A DNA stretch of 64,000 nt. Source: an uncultured Bacteroidales bacterium (lineage in GTDB: Bacteria > Bacteroidota > Bacteroidia > Bacteroidales > Paludibacteraceae). The notes beneath the pieces were generated by a model. That model worked only from the letters and a program-made list of their open reading frames with translations, did not search any database and was not told where the DNA came from. A program made the translations under genes and the position numbers. The stretch lies in contig ONMV01000001.1 in the NCBI GenBank assembly GCA_900319005.1, positions 62,001-126,000 on the forward strand, written 5' to 3'. Positions 1 through 7,868 of this stretch are shown here, in pieces; the first letter of the stretch is position 1; each line of letters opens with the position of its first letter.

Positions 1-1607
1 ACCAATCCACCGATGAGTGCCAAAAGAGCTACGGGACTGATGGTACTGATTAATTGTATTTGTGTGCGTTGCTCGTGTGCGCGGCGGTCATTGATAAGGC
101 GCATTGTGACGGTCTTTTCGCGCAGACTGATCAGTCCTTCGCTGTCGGTCATCCATAAGAGGGTATTGACCGCTAAGTCTCTATTGGAGAACTGCATACC
201 GCTGTATCGGTCGTACCCCATCGGAAGAGGTTGGCTGCGTTGGGTCTCGTTCAGTAATATACTACCGCTGCCGATCACCACTTGTCGTGTTTTTACGCTG
301 CTTTTACGAATAGGTTCGTCGCTTTCCACCCCTTCGGGTATCATGCGGTGAGCGTACGCACTGTTAAACTTTCCTTCCAATGATACAGCAACCGGTATGT
401 ATTGGTACTGAAAAGTGTTCAGATCGGGATTGACGTCGCTGAGGTTGACTTCCCCTGGTGTCGCGGTGACTCGGCTGGCGGTGCTGGTAGCTAACAGGAT
501 GCGTTTCTCTATTCCGTCCTCTCCGCCCACGGCATCTATCGGGCAGACGAATGTGCTCATCACTTGTCCTAAACCTTTGGTGATAGGCGAGCCTTCGCTG
601 GTAAGCAACAGAGGAGCAAAAGTCCAAGGCATAGGCTGCAGGTTGGGTTGCTGGGGATCGGTACTCACGTTGACCGGAATGGAGAGACATTGGATATCTT
701 GCACCAAGGCGGAATTGATTCGTACTCCGTAATGGAAAAGCATTTCGGTGAGGCCCAGATCGAGAGCAACGATAGGTGTGAATCCATCCTGTTGCAATAC
801 ATCTTCACTGAATCGTACGCCGTCTAAAGACCATAGAACCGTACCTCCGCGCATGATATACTGGTCGATGATGAACCGCTCGGCATCACTGAATGCAGTC
901 TGCGGACTGATCACTAACACCGCCTTGTATCCGTCTAGCAGATGAATGTTAATCGGTCTTTCGTCTAAGCTCCCTCTATCTACCTGAAAATACTTACTGA
1001 GTGCGGTCATGAGGTCGTAGGTATGAGCCTCATCGGGTTCGTTATGTCCCTCAAGGATAGCTATCCGTGGTGTCTCGGTGCGAGTCAGCCCTTGCAGTGC
1101 CTCCATGAACGCGAACTCGAGCTGCTCTATACTGGCGTTGAGGTTCTCTTCGCCGCTCAGACCGCGCGTGTTCTTTAGCAAGGAAACGACGGTCTGCCGC
1201 CCTTTATAGCACATCAGTGCATAGGGATAGATAGTGGTCTGTGCGGTCTTGCCGTTCTGCTCCCGCTCATGGATGACAATCGGTCGCAGACCTATTTTAT
1301 TAAGGCTGTCCGTCGAAGAGGAAGTTAATTCGTAATTTTTAATTTTTAATTGTCCAAACACTCCCATCTCTGCGAGTGTCTCTTCTGCTGCTTTCTTGAG
1401 CCGTCGAAAACCGGCATTGAGGTCGCCGTCTAGGAGCAACGTCACTTCGACAGGAGAATCGGTCTGCCTGAGAAGGGTTTTGGATGCTTCGCTCAGACTG
1501 TAGTGTTTATCGTCCGTCAGATCCCAACGTACGGGGCGCATTTGCAGCGCTCCGTATAGCAGAAGGATCAGACCTACAATAAATATGTACTGTGCGTTCT
1601 TTCGCAT
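1..1607 (-). CDS. gldG: GldG-like ABC transporter-associated protein, 3' end beyond the window
   Basis: Partial gene; about 535 residues are inside the window and the C-terminus lies off the left edge. The protein begins MRKNAQYIFIVGLILLLYG, with one N-terminal membrane segment (about residues 7-25), then the RWDLTDDKHYSLSEAS stretch typical of the GldG/ABC_transp_aux family, and a long periplasmic region. Family knowledge: GldG works with GldF and GldA in an ABC-type complex linked to gliding motility and type 9 secretion in Bacteroidota. The start ATG (1607-1605) lies 12 bp after the stop of the upstream isomerase gene, so the two are probably co-transcribed. A short 7-bp-period array (1333-1353) sits inside the frame and encodes an LKIKN stretch. 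The sprA gene elsewhere in the window supports a T9SS/gliding context. The last C-terminal membrane segment is presumably outside the window. Confidence 0.85.
   Translation of the reverse strand, partial: MRKNAQYIFIVGLILLLYGALQMRPVRWDLTDDKHYSLSEASKTLLRQTDSPVEVTLLLDGDLNAGFRRLKKAAEETLAEMGVFGQLKIKNYELTSSSTDSLNKIGLRPIVIHEREQNGKTAQTTIYPYALMCYKGRQTVVSLLKNTRGLSGEENLNASIEQLEFAFMEALQGLTRTETPRIAILEGHNEPDEAHTYDLMTALSKYFQVDRGSLDERPINIHLLDGYKAVLVISPQTAFSDAERFIIDQYIMRGGTVLWSLDGVRFSEDVLQQDGFTPIVALDLGLTEMLFHYGVRINSALVQDIQCLSIPVNVSTDPQQPNLQPMPWTFAPLLLTSEGSPITKGLGQVMSTFVCPIDAVGGEDGIEKRILLATSTASRVTATPGEVNLSDVNPDLNTFQYQYIPVAVSLEGKFNSAYAHRMIPEGVESDEPIRKSSVKTRQVVIGSGSILLNETQRSQPLPMGYDRYSGMQFSNRDLAVNTLLWMTDSEGLISLREKTVTMRLINDRRAHEQRTQIQLISTISPVALLALIGGL
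1333..1353. repeat. 7-bp-period array inside gldG
   Basis: Three consecutive 7-bp units (TAATTTT twice, then TAATTGT) lie in frame in gldG and translate to a basic LKIKN linker. The same peptide flavour (ELKIQNS, SKLKIEG) recurs in rimO at similar arrays. Confidence 0.7.
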
Positions 1608-1619
1608 CTCAATTGTCAA

Positions 1620-3410
1620 TTATTTCCTAATCTTCTCCCAAACGTTTTGGTCAATAACTACCGGATATTTGGCGCGTAGTTTTTTGATCCACTCTGCCTC
1701 CAGATAATCCTGATAGTCGGTAGTCACTTTGCCTTTGACGTCTTCCCATGTGGAGGGAGCTTTCAGTTTCTTTCCTACACAAACCACCACAGGGAACTCC
1801 TCGCTCGGGGTGTATTCGGCTTTCTTGAGCTTTAAACCATATTTGTCGATGGCAGCGTTCTTACCTTCTTCCCAAAGTCCCTGCTGCATCTTTACATAAT
1901 TGAGACTGTCGCAGTTAACGCGATGCTGGATATAGCTCTTCACTGAATCCGGCTGTGCGCTCTTGATAATAGCCTGTGCGGCTTTAGCGCTGCTCTTGTC
2001 TTTGCATTGGAGCAGATAACCCTTGAAGTGAGGTTTGTCCCATGTGTAGTTTTTCTTATGAGCAGCGAAAAAAGCCTCAAGACCTGCTGTATCTTTGGCT
2101 GCCTTATCCCATACTTCGCGGAGCGATACTTCAAAGAGCAAGATGCCGTCGTGGTATTCTTGTACGAGGTTCTTCAACTCTGGATATTTTTCCTCTAGGT
2201 GTGCATCGGCATAGGCCTTGACATCGGCATCGCTCATCTGAGCAGGCAAATGGTACTCGGCGCGTGTCTTGCGTGCAAAACTCTTGTCTGCCTCTTTGGC
2301 GCGCTCGTCGCGTTGTACTTGGCGGGCTATCTGGGCGCGCATCGAGTCCAACGGCAGGATGCCACGTTCGCCCTCTTTGAGGATGATATGCCATCCGTAG
2401 TTCGTACGGAAAGGTGCACTGATCTCAGAAGGCTGAAGACCGAAAGCTACATTCTCAAACTCTTTAACCATCATTCCTTTGCCGAACCATCCGAGTTCAC
2501 CTCCTTTGACACTACTGCCGCGGTCGTCCGACTCACGCATTGCTGTCTCAGCGAAGTTGTCTTTGTTCACTACGCGTGCAATGGAGTCTATCAGGGCTTT
2601 CTTGACTGCGTCCAGACTATCCGTCTTCTCGCCGCGGGGCACCATCTTCATGATATGACTCGCTTTGACCTCTTTATGATCGCGCTCTTCCTCTACTAAT
2701 ACAATATGAAAACCATACTGGGTGCGGAAAACCTCGCTGATCTGACCAACAGGCGTGTTATATACGGCCTCTTCCAACGGATAGACGTAACGGAAAGGAG
2801 TGATCCATCCCAGTTCACCACCGCTCTCGCCCACATTGGGGTCGGTGCTTACTTCGCGAGCTACTACATCGAAAGCCTCTACGGGTTGACGTTTCTCTAT
2901 CTCACGCCATTTCCCTTTCACTTTCTTCCTTTCAGTTTTCATCTTGCCGACAGTAACGCGTTCGCGGGCATCGTTGATCAGGGCCAGCACACTGTCCTCC
3001 TCTTGTTTGCTGGCGGTAGGGGGACATTGGATGGCGATATGCGCCGCACGACGATCTTTTGCCATATGACGCCAACTCATCTCAATCAGGCTGTCCATTG
3101 CTGCCTCGTCCTGCAGGTATTTGGGAGTAGCCTGAGCACGATAACCCTTCAACTCTTTACGGAAAGACTCGGTAGTGTCGATTCCCTGACTCTCTGCTTC
3201 TGCTACTTTAAGTTTGAAATTGATGAACATGTCGAGGTACTCGTCCATGGTCTTGGGATCGATAGCGCCCGCTTGGTTGTTCTTCTCATAAATGTACAAA
3301 AACTCCTCTGCACTGATAGCTTTACCATTGATCGTCATCAGTGTCTCACTCTGCGCCCAAACGCTCAGTCCGAAAGTAAGGGCAGCTGCAAATAAAAATG
3401 ATTTTTTCAT
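1620..3410 (-). CDS. Periplasmic peptidyl-prolyl isomerase with two PpiC (parvulin) domains
   Basis: 596 residues with a signal peptide (MKKSFLFAAALTFGLSVWA, cut before QSETL). A first parvulin domain spans about residues 115-243 (the GGELGWITPF and TQYGFHIVLVEE stretches) and a second about 245-345 (KASHIMKM, GGELGWFGKG, TNYGWHIILKEGER), followed by a long C-terminal region of unknown fold. By family this is a SurA/PrsA-like folding helper for exported proteins, probably periplasmic. It sits between the DHH phosphoesterase (20 bp upstream) and gldG (12 bp downstream), consistent with one transcript. Its position beside gldG suggests, as inference only, a role in folding envelope or secretion components. 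No damage is visible. Confidence 0.85.
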   Translation of the reverse strand: MKKSFLFAAALTFGLSVWAQSETLMTINGKAISAEEFLYIYEKNNQAGAIDPKTMDEYLDMFINFKLKVAEAESQGIDTTESFRKELKGYRAQATPKYLQDEAAMDSLIEMSWRHMAKDRRAAHIAIQCPPTASKQEEDSVLALINDARERVTVGKMKTERKKVKGKWREIEKRQPVEAFDVVAREVSTDPNVGESGGELGWITPFRYVYPLEEAVYNTPVGQISEVFRTQYGFHIVLVEEERDHKEVKASHIMKMVPRGEKTDSLDAVKKALIDSIARVVNKDNFAETAMRESDDRGSSVKGGELGWFGKGMMVKEFENVAFGLQPSEISAPFRTNYGWHIILKEGERGILPLDSMRAQIARQVQRDERAKEADKSFARKTRAEYHLPAQMSDADVKAYADAHLEEKYPELKNLVQEYHDGILLFEVSLREVWDKAAKDTAGLEAFFAAHKKNYTWDKPHFKGYLLQCKDKSSAKAAQAIIKSAQPDSVKSYIQHRVNCDSLNYVKMQQGLWEEGKNAAIDKYGLKLKKAEYTPSEEFPVVVCVGKKLKAPSTWEDVKGKVTTDYQDYLEAEWIKKLRAKYPVVIDQNVWEKIRK

Positions 3411-3430
3411 AAATATATAATCTTTAAATC

Positions 3431-4528
3431 TTAAATCTTCAAATAATTTTTGAAACTTTTTTCAAAAAGTGCTACTGCTTGTTCGAGGGTGCCGAATAGT
3501 TCACCTCCCGAAGCATTCATATGTCCTCCCCCGTGGAAAATTTCGGACGCCCATATGTTCACTGGTCGGTCGCCCTGCGAGCGGAAGGATATCCGGATTC
3601 GTGATTTGGGAGTGCCGGGTTTTGGGCGTTCCTCCCGCATATAAACCGAATAAAAGACATCGGCTATCTGTAGCGGCATGTTCACCAAACCCTCCGTATC
3701 GCCTATTTGGTAATGGTATCGCTCCAGTTCATCGGCGCTGAGGGTAATGAGTGCCAGGTGATATTCAGGGTAGATACGCATTTTGCGATACAGCGCATAT
3801 CCGGTCAATCGAACGCGGTCGGTGGAGTATTGGTTAAAGACCGCATTGTAAATCTCATCCTTTTTCACGCCCGCGCGTAAAAGAGCGGCTATGATGTCGT
3901 ATAACTCTGCGCGGGTGGAGTTATAACTGAAATTGCCCGTATCGGTCATCAAACCTGTGTAAATACAGGTTGCAATCTCTTGACTGATGGTAGTCGGCTG
4001 ACAACTCTCGGCGGTTAACAACCCATACATAATCTCGCAACTCGAGCTCGCCTCCGGGTGCGAGTGTATCTCCGACCAGAGCCCATCATCCACTAATCCT
4101 CTCACCCGCTCATCCATAATATGGTGGTCAATGAGTATCTTCGTACAAGGGTTGGCGAGCATTTTTTCGCCCATCGGACCAATCCGTTTAGGGTCGTTGA
4201 AGTCGGTGCAGATGATCAGATCTGCTTCGGCAATCAACCCGTTACAACGCTGCGGCTCTTTTTCATATATCAAAATCTGTGCCGAACCCGGCATCCAGTT
4301 GAAGAATGCCGCAAAAGCATTGGGCACAATGACGTGGACTGTCCTCTCGGCAGGCTCTGCCTGCGGTCCTGCAGCGATAGCGGTCTTGTTGTCACTGAGT
4401 GATGATCTTTTTGCGAAGCGGTCCATCACATAGTGATAGAGTGCCAAACTCGACCCCATGGCATCTCCATCCGGTGCCATGTGGGTAAAAATAACAATAT
4501 GTTTTGCTTTTTCAATGAATTCTTTCAT
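3431..4528 (-). CDS. DHH-family phosphoesterase (NrnA-like)
   Basis: 365 residues. The N-terminal DHH domain shows HMAPDGDAMGSSLAL (about 16-30), a TDFNDPKRIG stretch, and the DHH motif in ILIDHHIMDERV. The C-terminal DHHA1 domain shows FHGGGHMNASGGELFG. The family includes NrnA, which degrades very short RNA oligonucleotides and dephosphorylates pAp in the cytoplasm; the exact substrate here is inferred. Between about residues 37 and 65 there is a low-complexity linker (around AIAAGPQAEPAERT) whose DNA contains a small palindrome (4350-4364) similar to a degraded form of the REP element described below. The gene lies downstream of murG across a 7-bp-repeat spacer and upstream of the isomerase gene. 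Confidence 0.85.
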   Translation of the reverse strand: MKEFIEKAKHIVIFTHMAPDGDAMGSSLALYHYVMDRFAKRSSLSDNKTAIAAGPQAEPAERTVHVIVPNAFAAFFNWMPGSAQILIYEKEPQRCNGLIAEADLIICTDFNDPKRIGPMGEKMLANPCTKILIDHHIMDERVRGLVDDGLWSEIHSHPEASSSCEIMYGLLTAESCQPTTISQEIATCIYTGLMTDTGNFSYNSTRAELYDIIAALLRAGVKKDEIYNAVFNQYSTDRVRLTGYALYRKMRIYPEYHLALITLSADELERYHYQIGDTEGLVNMPLQIADVFYSVYMREERPKPGTPKSRIRISFRSQGDRPVNIWASEIFHGGGHMNASGGELFGTLEQAVALFEKSFKNYLKI

Positions 4529-4541
4529 TTCCTTTCAGTCA

Positions 4542-4604
4542 GGTCATTGGTCGTTGGTCGATGGTCCTTCGTCCTTCTTCCTTTCAATTTTCATTTTTCA
4601 ATTA
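4542..4604. repeat. Nine-unit 7-bp array between murG and the DHH gene
   Basis: Nine consecutive 7-bp units run without a break from GGTCATT through GGTCGTT, GGTCCTT and CTTCCTT to TCAATTT and TCAATTA. The sequence drifts from one motif to another while the 7-bp period holds. The last two units contain the stop codon and last codons of murG. Confidence 0.8.
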
Positions 4605-5667
4605 GTTTCATCACTTCCTCTGCGATGCGTTTGGCGGAGTCTTTCTGCGCCAATTGGAGAATGTTGGTATGTAGTTTCTGCAGTTGTTTCTCGTCCTGGA
4701 GTAGCTGTAGTGCGGTGGGGAGCAGTTTCTCGGAAGCCTCTGCGTCGCGTACCAATACCGCCGCCTCTTTCTTAACCAGCGCCATCGCGTTATGCGTCTG
4801 ATGATCTTCCGCTACGTTAGGCGACGGCACGAGTATCGACGGTTTACCCAAAAGACATAGCTCACTGATGGATGAAGCACCCGCACGCGAGATCACCAAA
4901 TCTGCGTTCGCATATTGGTCGGGCATATCCGAGAGAAAATCATGCACCTCAATGTTGGAGGGGCTGCCCGCTGCTTCCCATGCAGCCTTACAGCGCTCGT
5001 AATAGGTCTTTCCGGTCTGCCAGACAATATGAATAGCGCTGAGCCCTGAAACCTGACTACTGATAGCCCCCATCACCGCCTCATTGATCGTCCGTGCACC
5101 CAGAGACCCGCCGATGATCAAAAGTCTCTTGACTCCTGACTCTTGACTCTTGACTCCGGTCGTCAGGTTTTGCCGAACAGGATTTCCGGTCAGGATAATT
5201 TTCTCGGCGGGGAAGAAACGTTCCATCCCTTCGTACGCTACGCATATCTTCGCAGCTTTGTTCTTGAGGATTTTGTTAGTTACGCCGGCAAAACCGTTTT
5301 GCTCTTGCAGCAGGATTGGTATTCCCATCTGAGATGCTGCCCACATTGCCGCACCGGACGCATAACCGCCGACTCCCACTCCTACGTCCGGACGAAATTC
5401 GCGGATGATACGCTTCACCATACGGATGGATTTGAAGAGGTCAAAAAGCACGGAGATATTCTTCCAAGGCTGCGAACGGTTAAAACCACGTACCGGCAAG
5501 CCGACAATCTCGTAACCCGCTTGAGGTACGCGCTCCATCTCCATGCGACCTAACGCGCCTACAAACAATATCTGCGCTTCCGGATCTAACTCCTTCAACG
5601 CGTTCGCTATACTCACGGCAGGGAAGATATGACCTCCGGTTCCTCCTCCTGAAATAAGATATCTCAT
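4591..5667 (-). CDS. murG: UDP-GlcNAc:lipid I N-acetylglucosaminyltransferase MurG
   Basis: 358 residues, the usual family length. The glycine-rich GGTGGHIFPAVSIA motif is at residues 7-20, the second GVGGYASGAAMWA loop follows, LLIIGGSLGARTIN marks the start of the C-terminal Rossmann domain, and ISRAGASSISELCLLGKPSILVPSP is the donor-binding region (residues around 265-290). MurG adds GlcNAc to lipid I to make lipid II on the inner face of the membrane. It is the first gene of a minus-strand operon with its own promoter at 5703-5734 and is not next to ftsW/murC, unlike many dcw clusters. Residues around 175 (TTGVKSQESGVKRL) are encoded by a four-unit 7-bp array just before the second domain. 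Confidence 0.97.
   Translation of the reverse strand: MRYLISGGGTGGHIFPAVSIANALKELDPEAQILFVGALGRMEMERVPQAGYEIVGLPVRGFNRSQPWKNISVLFDLFKSIRMVKRIIREFRPDVGVGVGGYASGAAMWAASQMGIPILLQEQNGFAGVTNKILKNKAAKICVAYEGMERFFPAEKIILTGNPVRQNLTTGVKSQESGVKRLLIIGGSLGARTINEAVMGAISSQVSGLSAIHIVWQTGKTYYERCKAAWEAAGSPSNIEVHDFLSDMPDQYANADLVISRAGASSISELCLLGKPSILVPSPNVAEDHQTHNAMALVKKEAAVLVRDAEASEKLLPTALQLLQDEKQLQKLHTNILQLAQKDSAKRIAEEVMKLIEK
5129..5156. repeat. 7-bp array inside murG
   Basis: Four consecutive units (TTGACTC, CTGACTC, TTGACTC, TTGACTC on the plus strand) encode the variable interdomain linker of MurG, directly before the conserved LLIIGGSLG strand. Confidence 0.85.
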
Positions 5668-5702
5668 ATATAATTATTATATATAAATTTCAAAATCGGG
5701 CG

Positions 5703-5734
5703 CAAAGGTACAAAAAAATTCTAACATATGCAAA
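5703..5734 (-). promoter_or_regulatory. Bacteroidota promoter of the murG operon
   Basis: On the minus strand TTTG (5734-5731) is followed after 20 bp by TACCTTTG (5710-5703). This matches the known Bacteroidota -33/-7 consensus. It points to murG, 36 bp from the start codon, and is back to back with the DPP III promoter. Confidence 0.85.
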
Positions 5735-5749
5735 TAAAAACGCGAATTA

Positions 5750-5781
5750 TTTGCGTATGTGCAAAAATTGTTGTACCTTTG
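5750..5781 (+). promoter_or_regulatory. Bacteroidota promoter of the DPP III gene
   Basis: TTTG (5750-5753), 20 bp, then TACCTTTG (5774-5781). The box lies inside the longest open frame, so the true start must be the downstream ATG at 5805, which also restores a proper lipoprotein signal. Confidence 0.87.
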
Positions 5782-5804
5782 CAGGCAAATTTATTCTTGA
5801 ATAT

Positions 5805-7811
5805 ATGAAGAAATCAACTTTTTTTCAATTAACAATGATTATTCTTTGGGCGGCACTTGTTTGTGCGTGTCGGCCGAAAGAGCAAAAATTCCAATACAAC
5901 GTGGATAAGTTTTATGACCTGGAAATCCTCCGTTACGATGTACCGGAGTTCGATTCGTTGAGCTTGCAGCAGAAGCAACTGCTCTACTGCTTGACTGAAG
6001 CTGCCCTTTGGGGACGAGACATCCTCTTTGACCAAAACGGCCGTTACAACCTCCGTATTCGTCGTACCTGCGAGGCGCTCTATGCGCAAAAGGACAAAGT
6101 ACAATGTACCGACCAAGATTGGTCCGTCTTCGAGAAATACCTCAAACGCGTCTGGTTCTCCAACGGTATCCATCATCATTATTCCGAGGATAAGTTCCTT
6201 CCGGAATTCACCCAAGAATGGTTCGTTAACGCCTGCGAGAAAGCCGGCGTGACCTACGATCAGGCTATCCTGCCGGTGATGTTCGACCCCGCTGTCATGC
6301 CCAAACGCACTACCGCACAGGACGGCGTGGATCTGGTTCTCAACTCCGCCGGTAACTACTACGGCGAGGGCGTCACCCAAGCCGAAGCGGAAGCATGGTA
6401 CGCTGCTCATAAGGACGACTCACCAGAACCCCTCTGGATCGGTCTCAACTCCCAACTCGTCAAGAACGAGAAAGGCGAAATCGAAGAGCGTGTCTATAAA
6501 GTGGGCGGACTCTACGGTGAGGCACTCGAGCATGTGGTGTATTGGCTGAAAGAGGCGCTTCAATATGCGGAGAACGACCTGCAACGCGAGGTAATCAAGA
6601 AGATGATCTCCTTCAACGAAACGGGTGACCTCAAGACCTTCAATGAATATTGTATCGCGTGGGTGCGCGATCTCGACAGCCGTGTGGACTACGTCAACGG
6701 CTTCACGGAGACCTATTCCGACCCGCTCGGCATCACCGGAACATGGGAGTCTATGGTTAACTTCAAAGACCTCGCGGCTACCAAACGTACCCAACTCATC
6801 TCCGACAACGCCCAGTGGTTTGAGGACCACTCCACCACCGACCCCAAATACAAAAAAGAAGAGGTCAAAGGTGTAACCGCCAAGGTCATCACCGCCGCTA
6901 TCCTTGCCGGCGATTGTTATCCCGCTACGCCCATCGGCATTAACCTGCCGAACGCTAACTGGATCCGCAAAGAGTACGGCTCCAAGTCCGTCACCATTGA
7001 CAACCTCATGCACGCATACAACGAGGCAGCGAAGGGTAACGGCTTCAACGAGGAGTTCATGATCGACGATGAGATCCGCAGCCTCTATGAGAAATACGGA
7101 GCCCTCTGCGGCGACCTGCATACCGACCTTCACGAGTGTGTCGGTCACGGTTCCGGCAAACTCCTGCCGGGTGTGACCAAAGATGCCCTCAAAGAGCACG
7201 CTTCGACCATCGAGGAAGCCCGCGCAGACCTCTTTGGCTTGTATTTCTTGGGCGACCCGAAACTCGTGGAACTCGGTCTCCTGCCCAACGAAGAAGCTTT
7301 CAAAGCCGGTTATTACCAGCAGCAGATGAACGGTCTCATGACCCAACTCGTGCGTATTGAGCCGGGCAAAGACATTGAGGAAGCACATATGCGTAACCGC
7401 CAACTCATCGCCAACTGGGTCTATGAGCACGCGACGAACAAAGAGGTGGAGATCATCGAGCGTGACGGCAAGCACTACCTCCGCATCAACGATTACCAGG
7501 GTCTCCGCCGTCTCTATGGAGAACTCCTCGCAGAGATCCAACGCATCACTTCCGAAGGCGACTACGCTGCCGCCAAAGAGATGGTCGAGAAATACGCCGT
7601 CAAGGTCAACCAAGACCTCCACAAAGAGATTCTTGCCCGTTATCAGAAACTCAATCTTGCGCCCTACAAAGGTTTCGTGAACCCTGTTTACACCGCCGTG
7701 CGCGATGCCGAAGGCAACATCACGGATGTCAAGATCGACTTCACGGAAGGTTATATCGAGCAACACCTCCGTTATTCTCGCGACTATAGTCCGCTGCCAG
7801 ACATCAATTAA
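5805..7811 (+). CDS. Dipeptidyl peptidase III-like metallopeptidase (family M49), lipoprotein
   Basis: 668 residues from the ATG at 5805; an upstream in-frame ATG at 5751 lies within the promoter and is rejected. A signal with lipobox-like LVCAC places the lipidated cysteine at residue 22, so the enzyme is probably anchored in an envelope membrane. The M49 zinc motif HECVGH starts at residue 443 (base 7131), and the second motif EEARAD at residue 470 supplies the third zinc ligand. Bacteroides DPP III shares the shorter HExxGH form. M49 enzymes release dipeptides from the N-terminus of short peptides; the preferred peptide here is unknown. It has its own promoter. A REP-like palindrome lies just after the stop. 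Confidence 0.92.
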   Translation: MKKSTFFQLTMIILWAALVCACRPKEQKFQYNVDKFYDLEILRYDVPEFDSLSLQQKQLLYCLTEAALWGRDILFDQNGRYNLRIRRTCEALYAQKDKVQCTDQDWSVFEKYLKRVWFSNGIHHHYSEDKFLPEFTQEWFVNACEKAGVTYDQAILPVMFDPAVMPKRTTAQDGVDLVLNSAGNYYGEGVTQAEAEAWYAAHKDDSPEPLWIGLNSQLVKNEKGEIEERVYKVGGLYGEALEHVVYWLKEALQYAENDLQREVIKKMISFNETGDLKTFNEYCIAWVRDLDSRVDYVNGFTETYSDPLGITGTWESMVNFKDLAATKRTQLISDNAQWFEDHSTTDPKYKKEEVKGVTAKVITAAILAGDCYPATPIGINLPNANWIRKEYGSKSVTIDNLMHAYNEAAKGNGFNEEFMIDDEIRSLYEKYGALCGDLHTDLHECVGHGSGKLLPGVTKDALKEHASTIEEARADLFGLYFLGDPKLVELGLLPNEEAFKAGYYQQQMNGLMTQLVRIEPGKDIEEAHMRNRQLIANWVYEHATNKEVEIIERDGKHYLRINDYQGLRRLYGELLAEIQRITSEGDYAAAKEMVEKYAVKVNQDLHKEILARYQKLNLAPYKGFVNPVYTAVRDAEGNITDVKIDFTEGYIEQHLRYSRDYSPLPDIN

Positions 7812-7814
7812 TTA

Positions 7815-7840
7815 GTTCAACTCTCGGCATATATGCCGAG
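7815..7840 (+). repeat. REP-like element: tail plus perfect 18-bp palindrome
   Basis: GTTCAACT is followed by the perfect palindrome CTCGGCATATATGCCGAG (7823-7840). The same unit occurs upstream of and inside the RAYT gene near 60.6-61.6 kb. It lies between the DPP III stop and the next start, where it could also act as a terminator-like hairpin. Confidence 0.85.
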
Positions 7841-7868
7841 CAGACAATCCGTTTAATCTGGTTAATTT

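Noticed and set aside
5751-5804. Upstream start for DPP III
   Set aside because: The extra 18 codons overlap the promoter boxes and would hide the lipoprotein signal.
6420-7766. A 448-codon open frame on the minus strand within the DPP III gene
   Set aside because: It is the antisense shadow of a well-supported gene; composition is low in protein-like motifs and there is no promoter or start context. The same applies to long antisense frames within sprA, the BSPA-like gene, the ABC-F gene and the GH2 gene.
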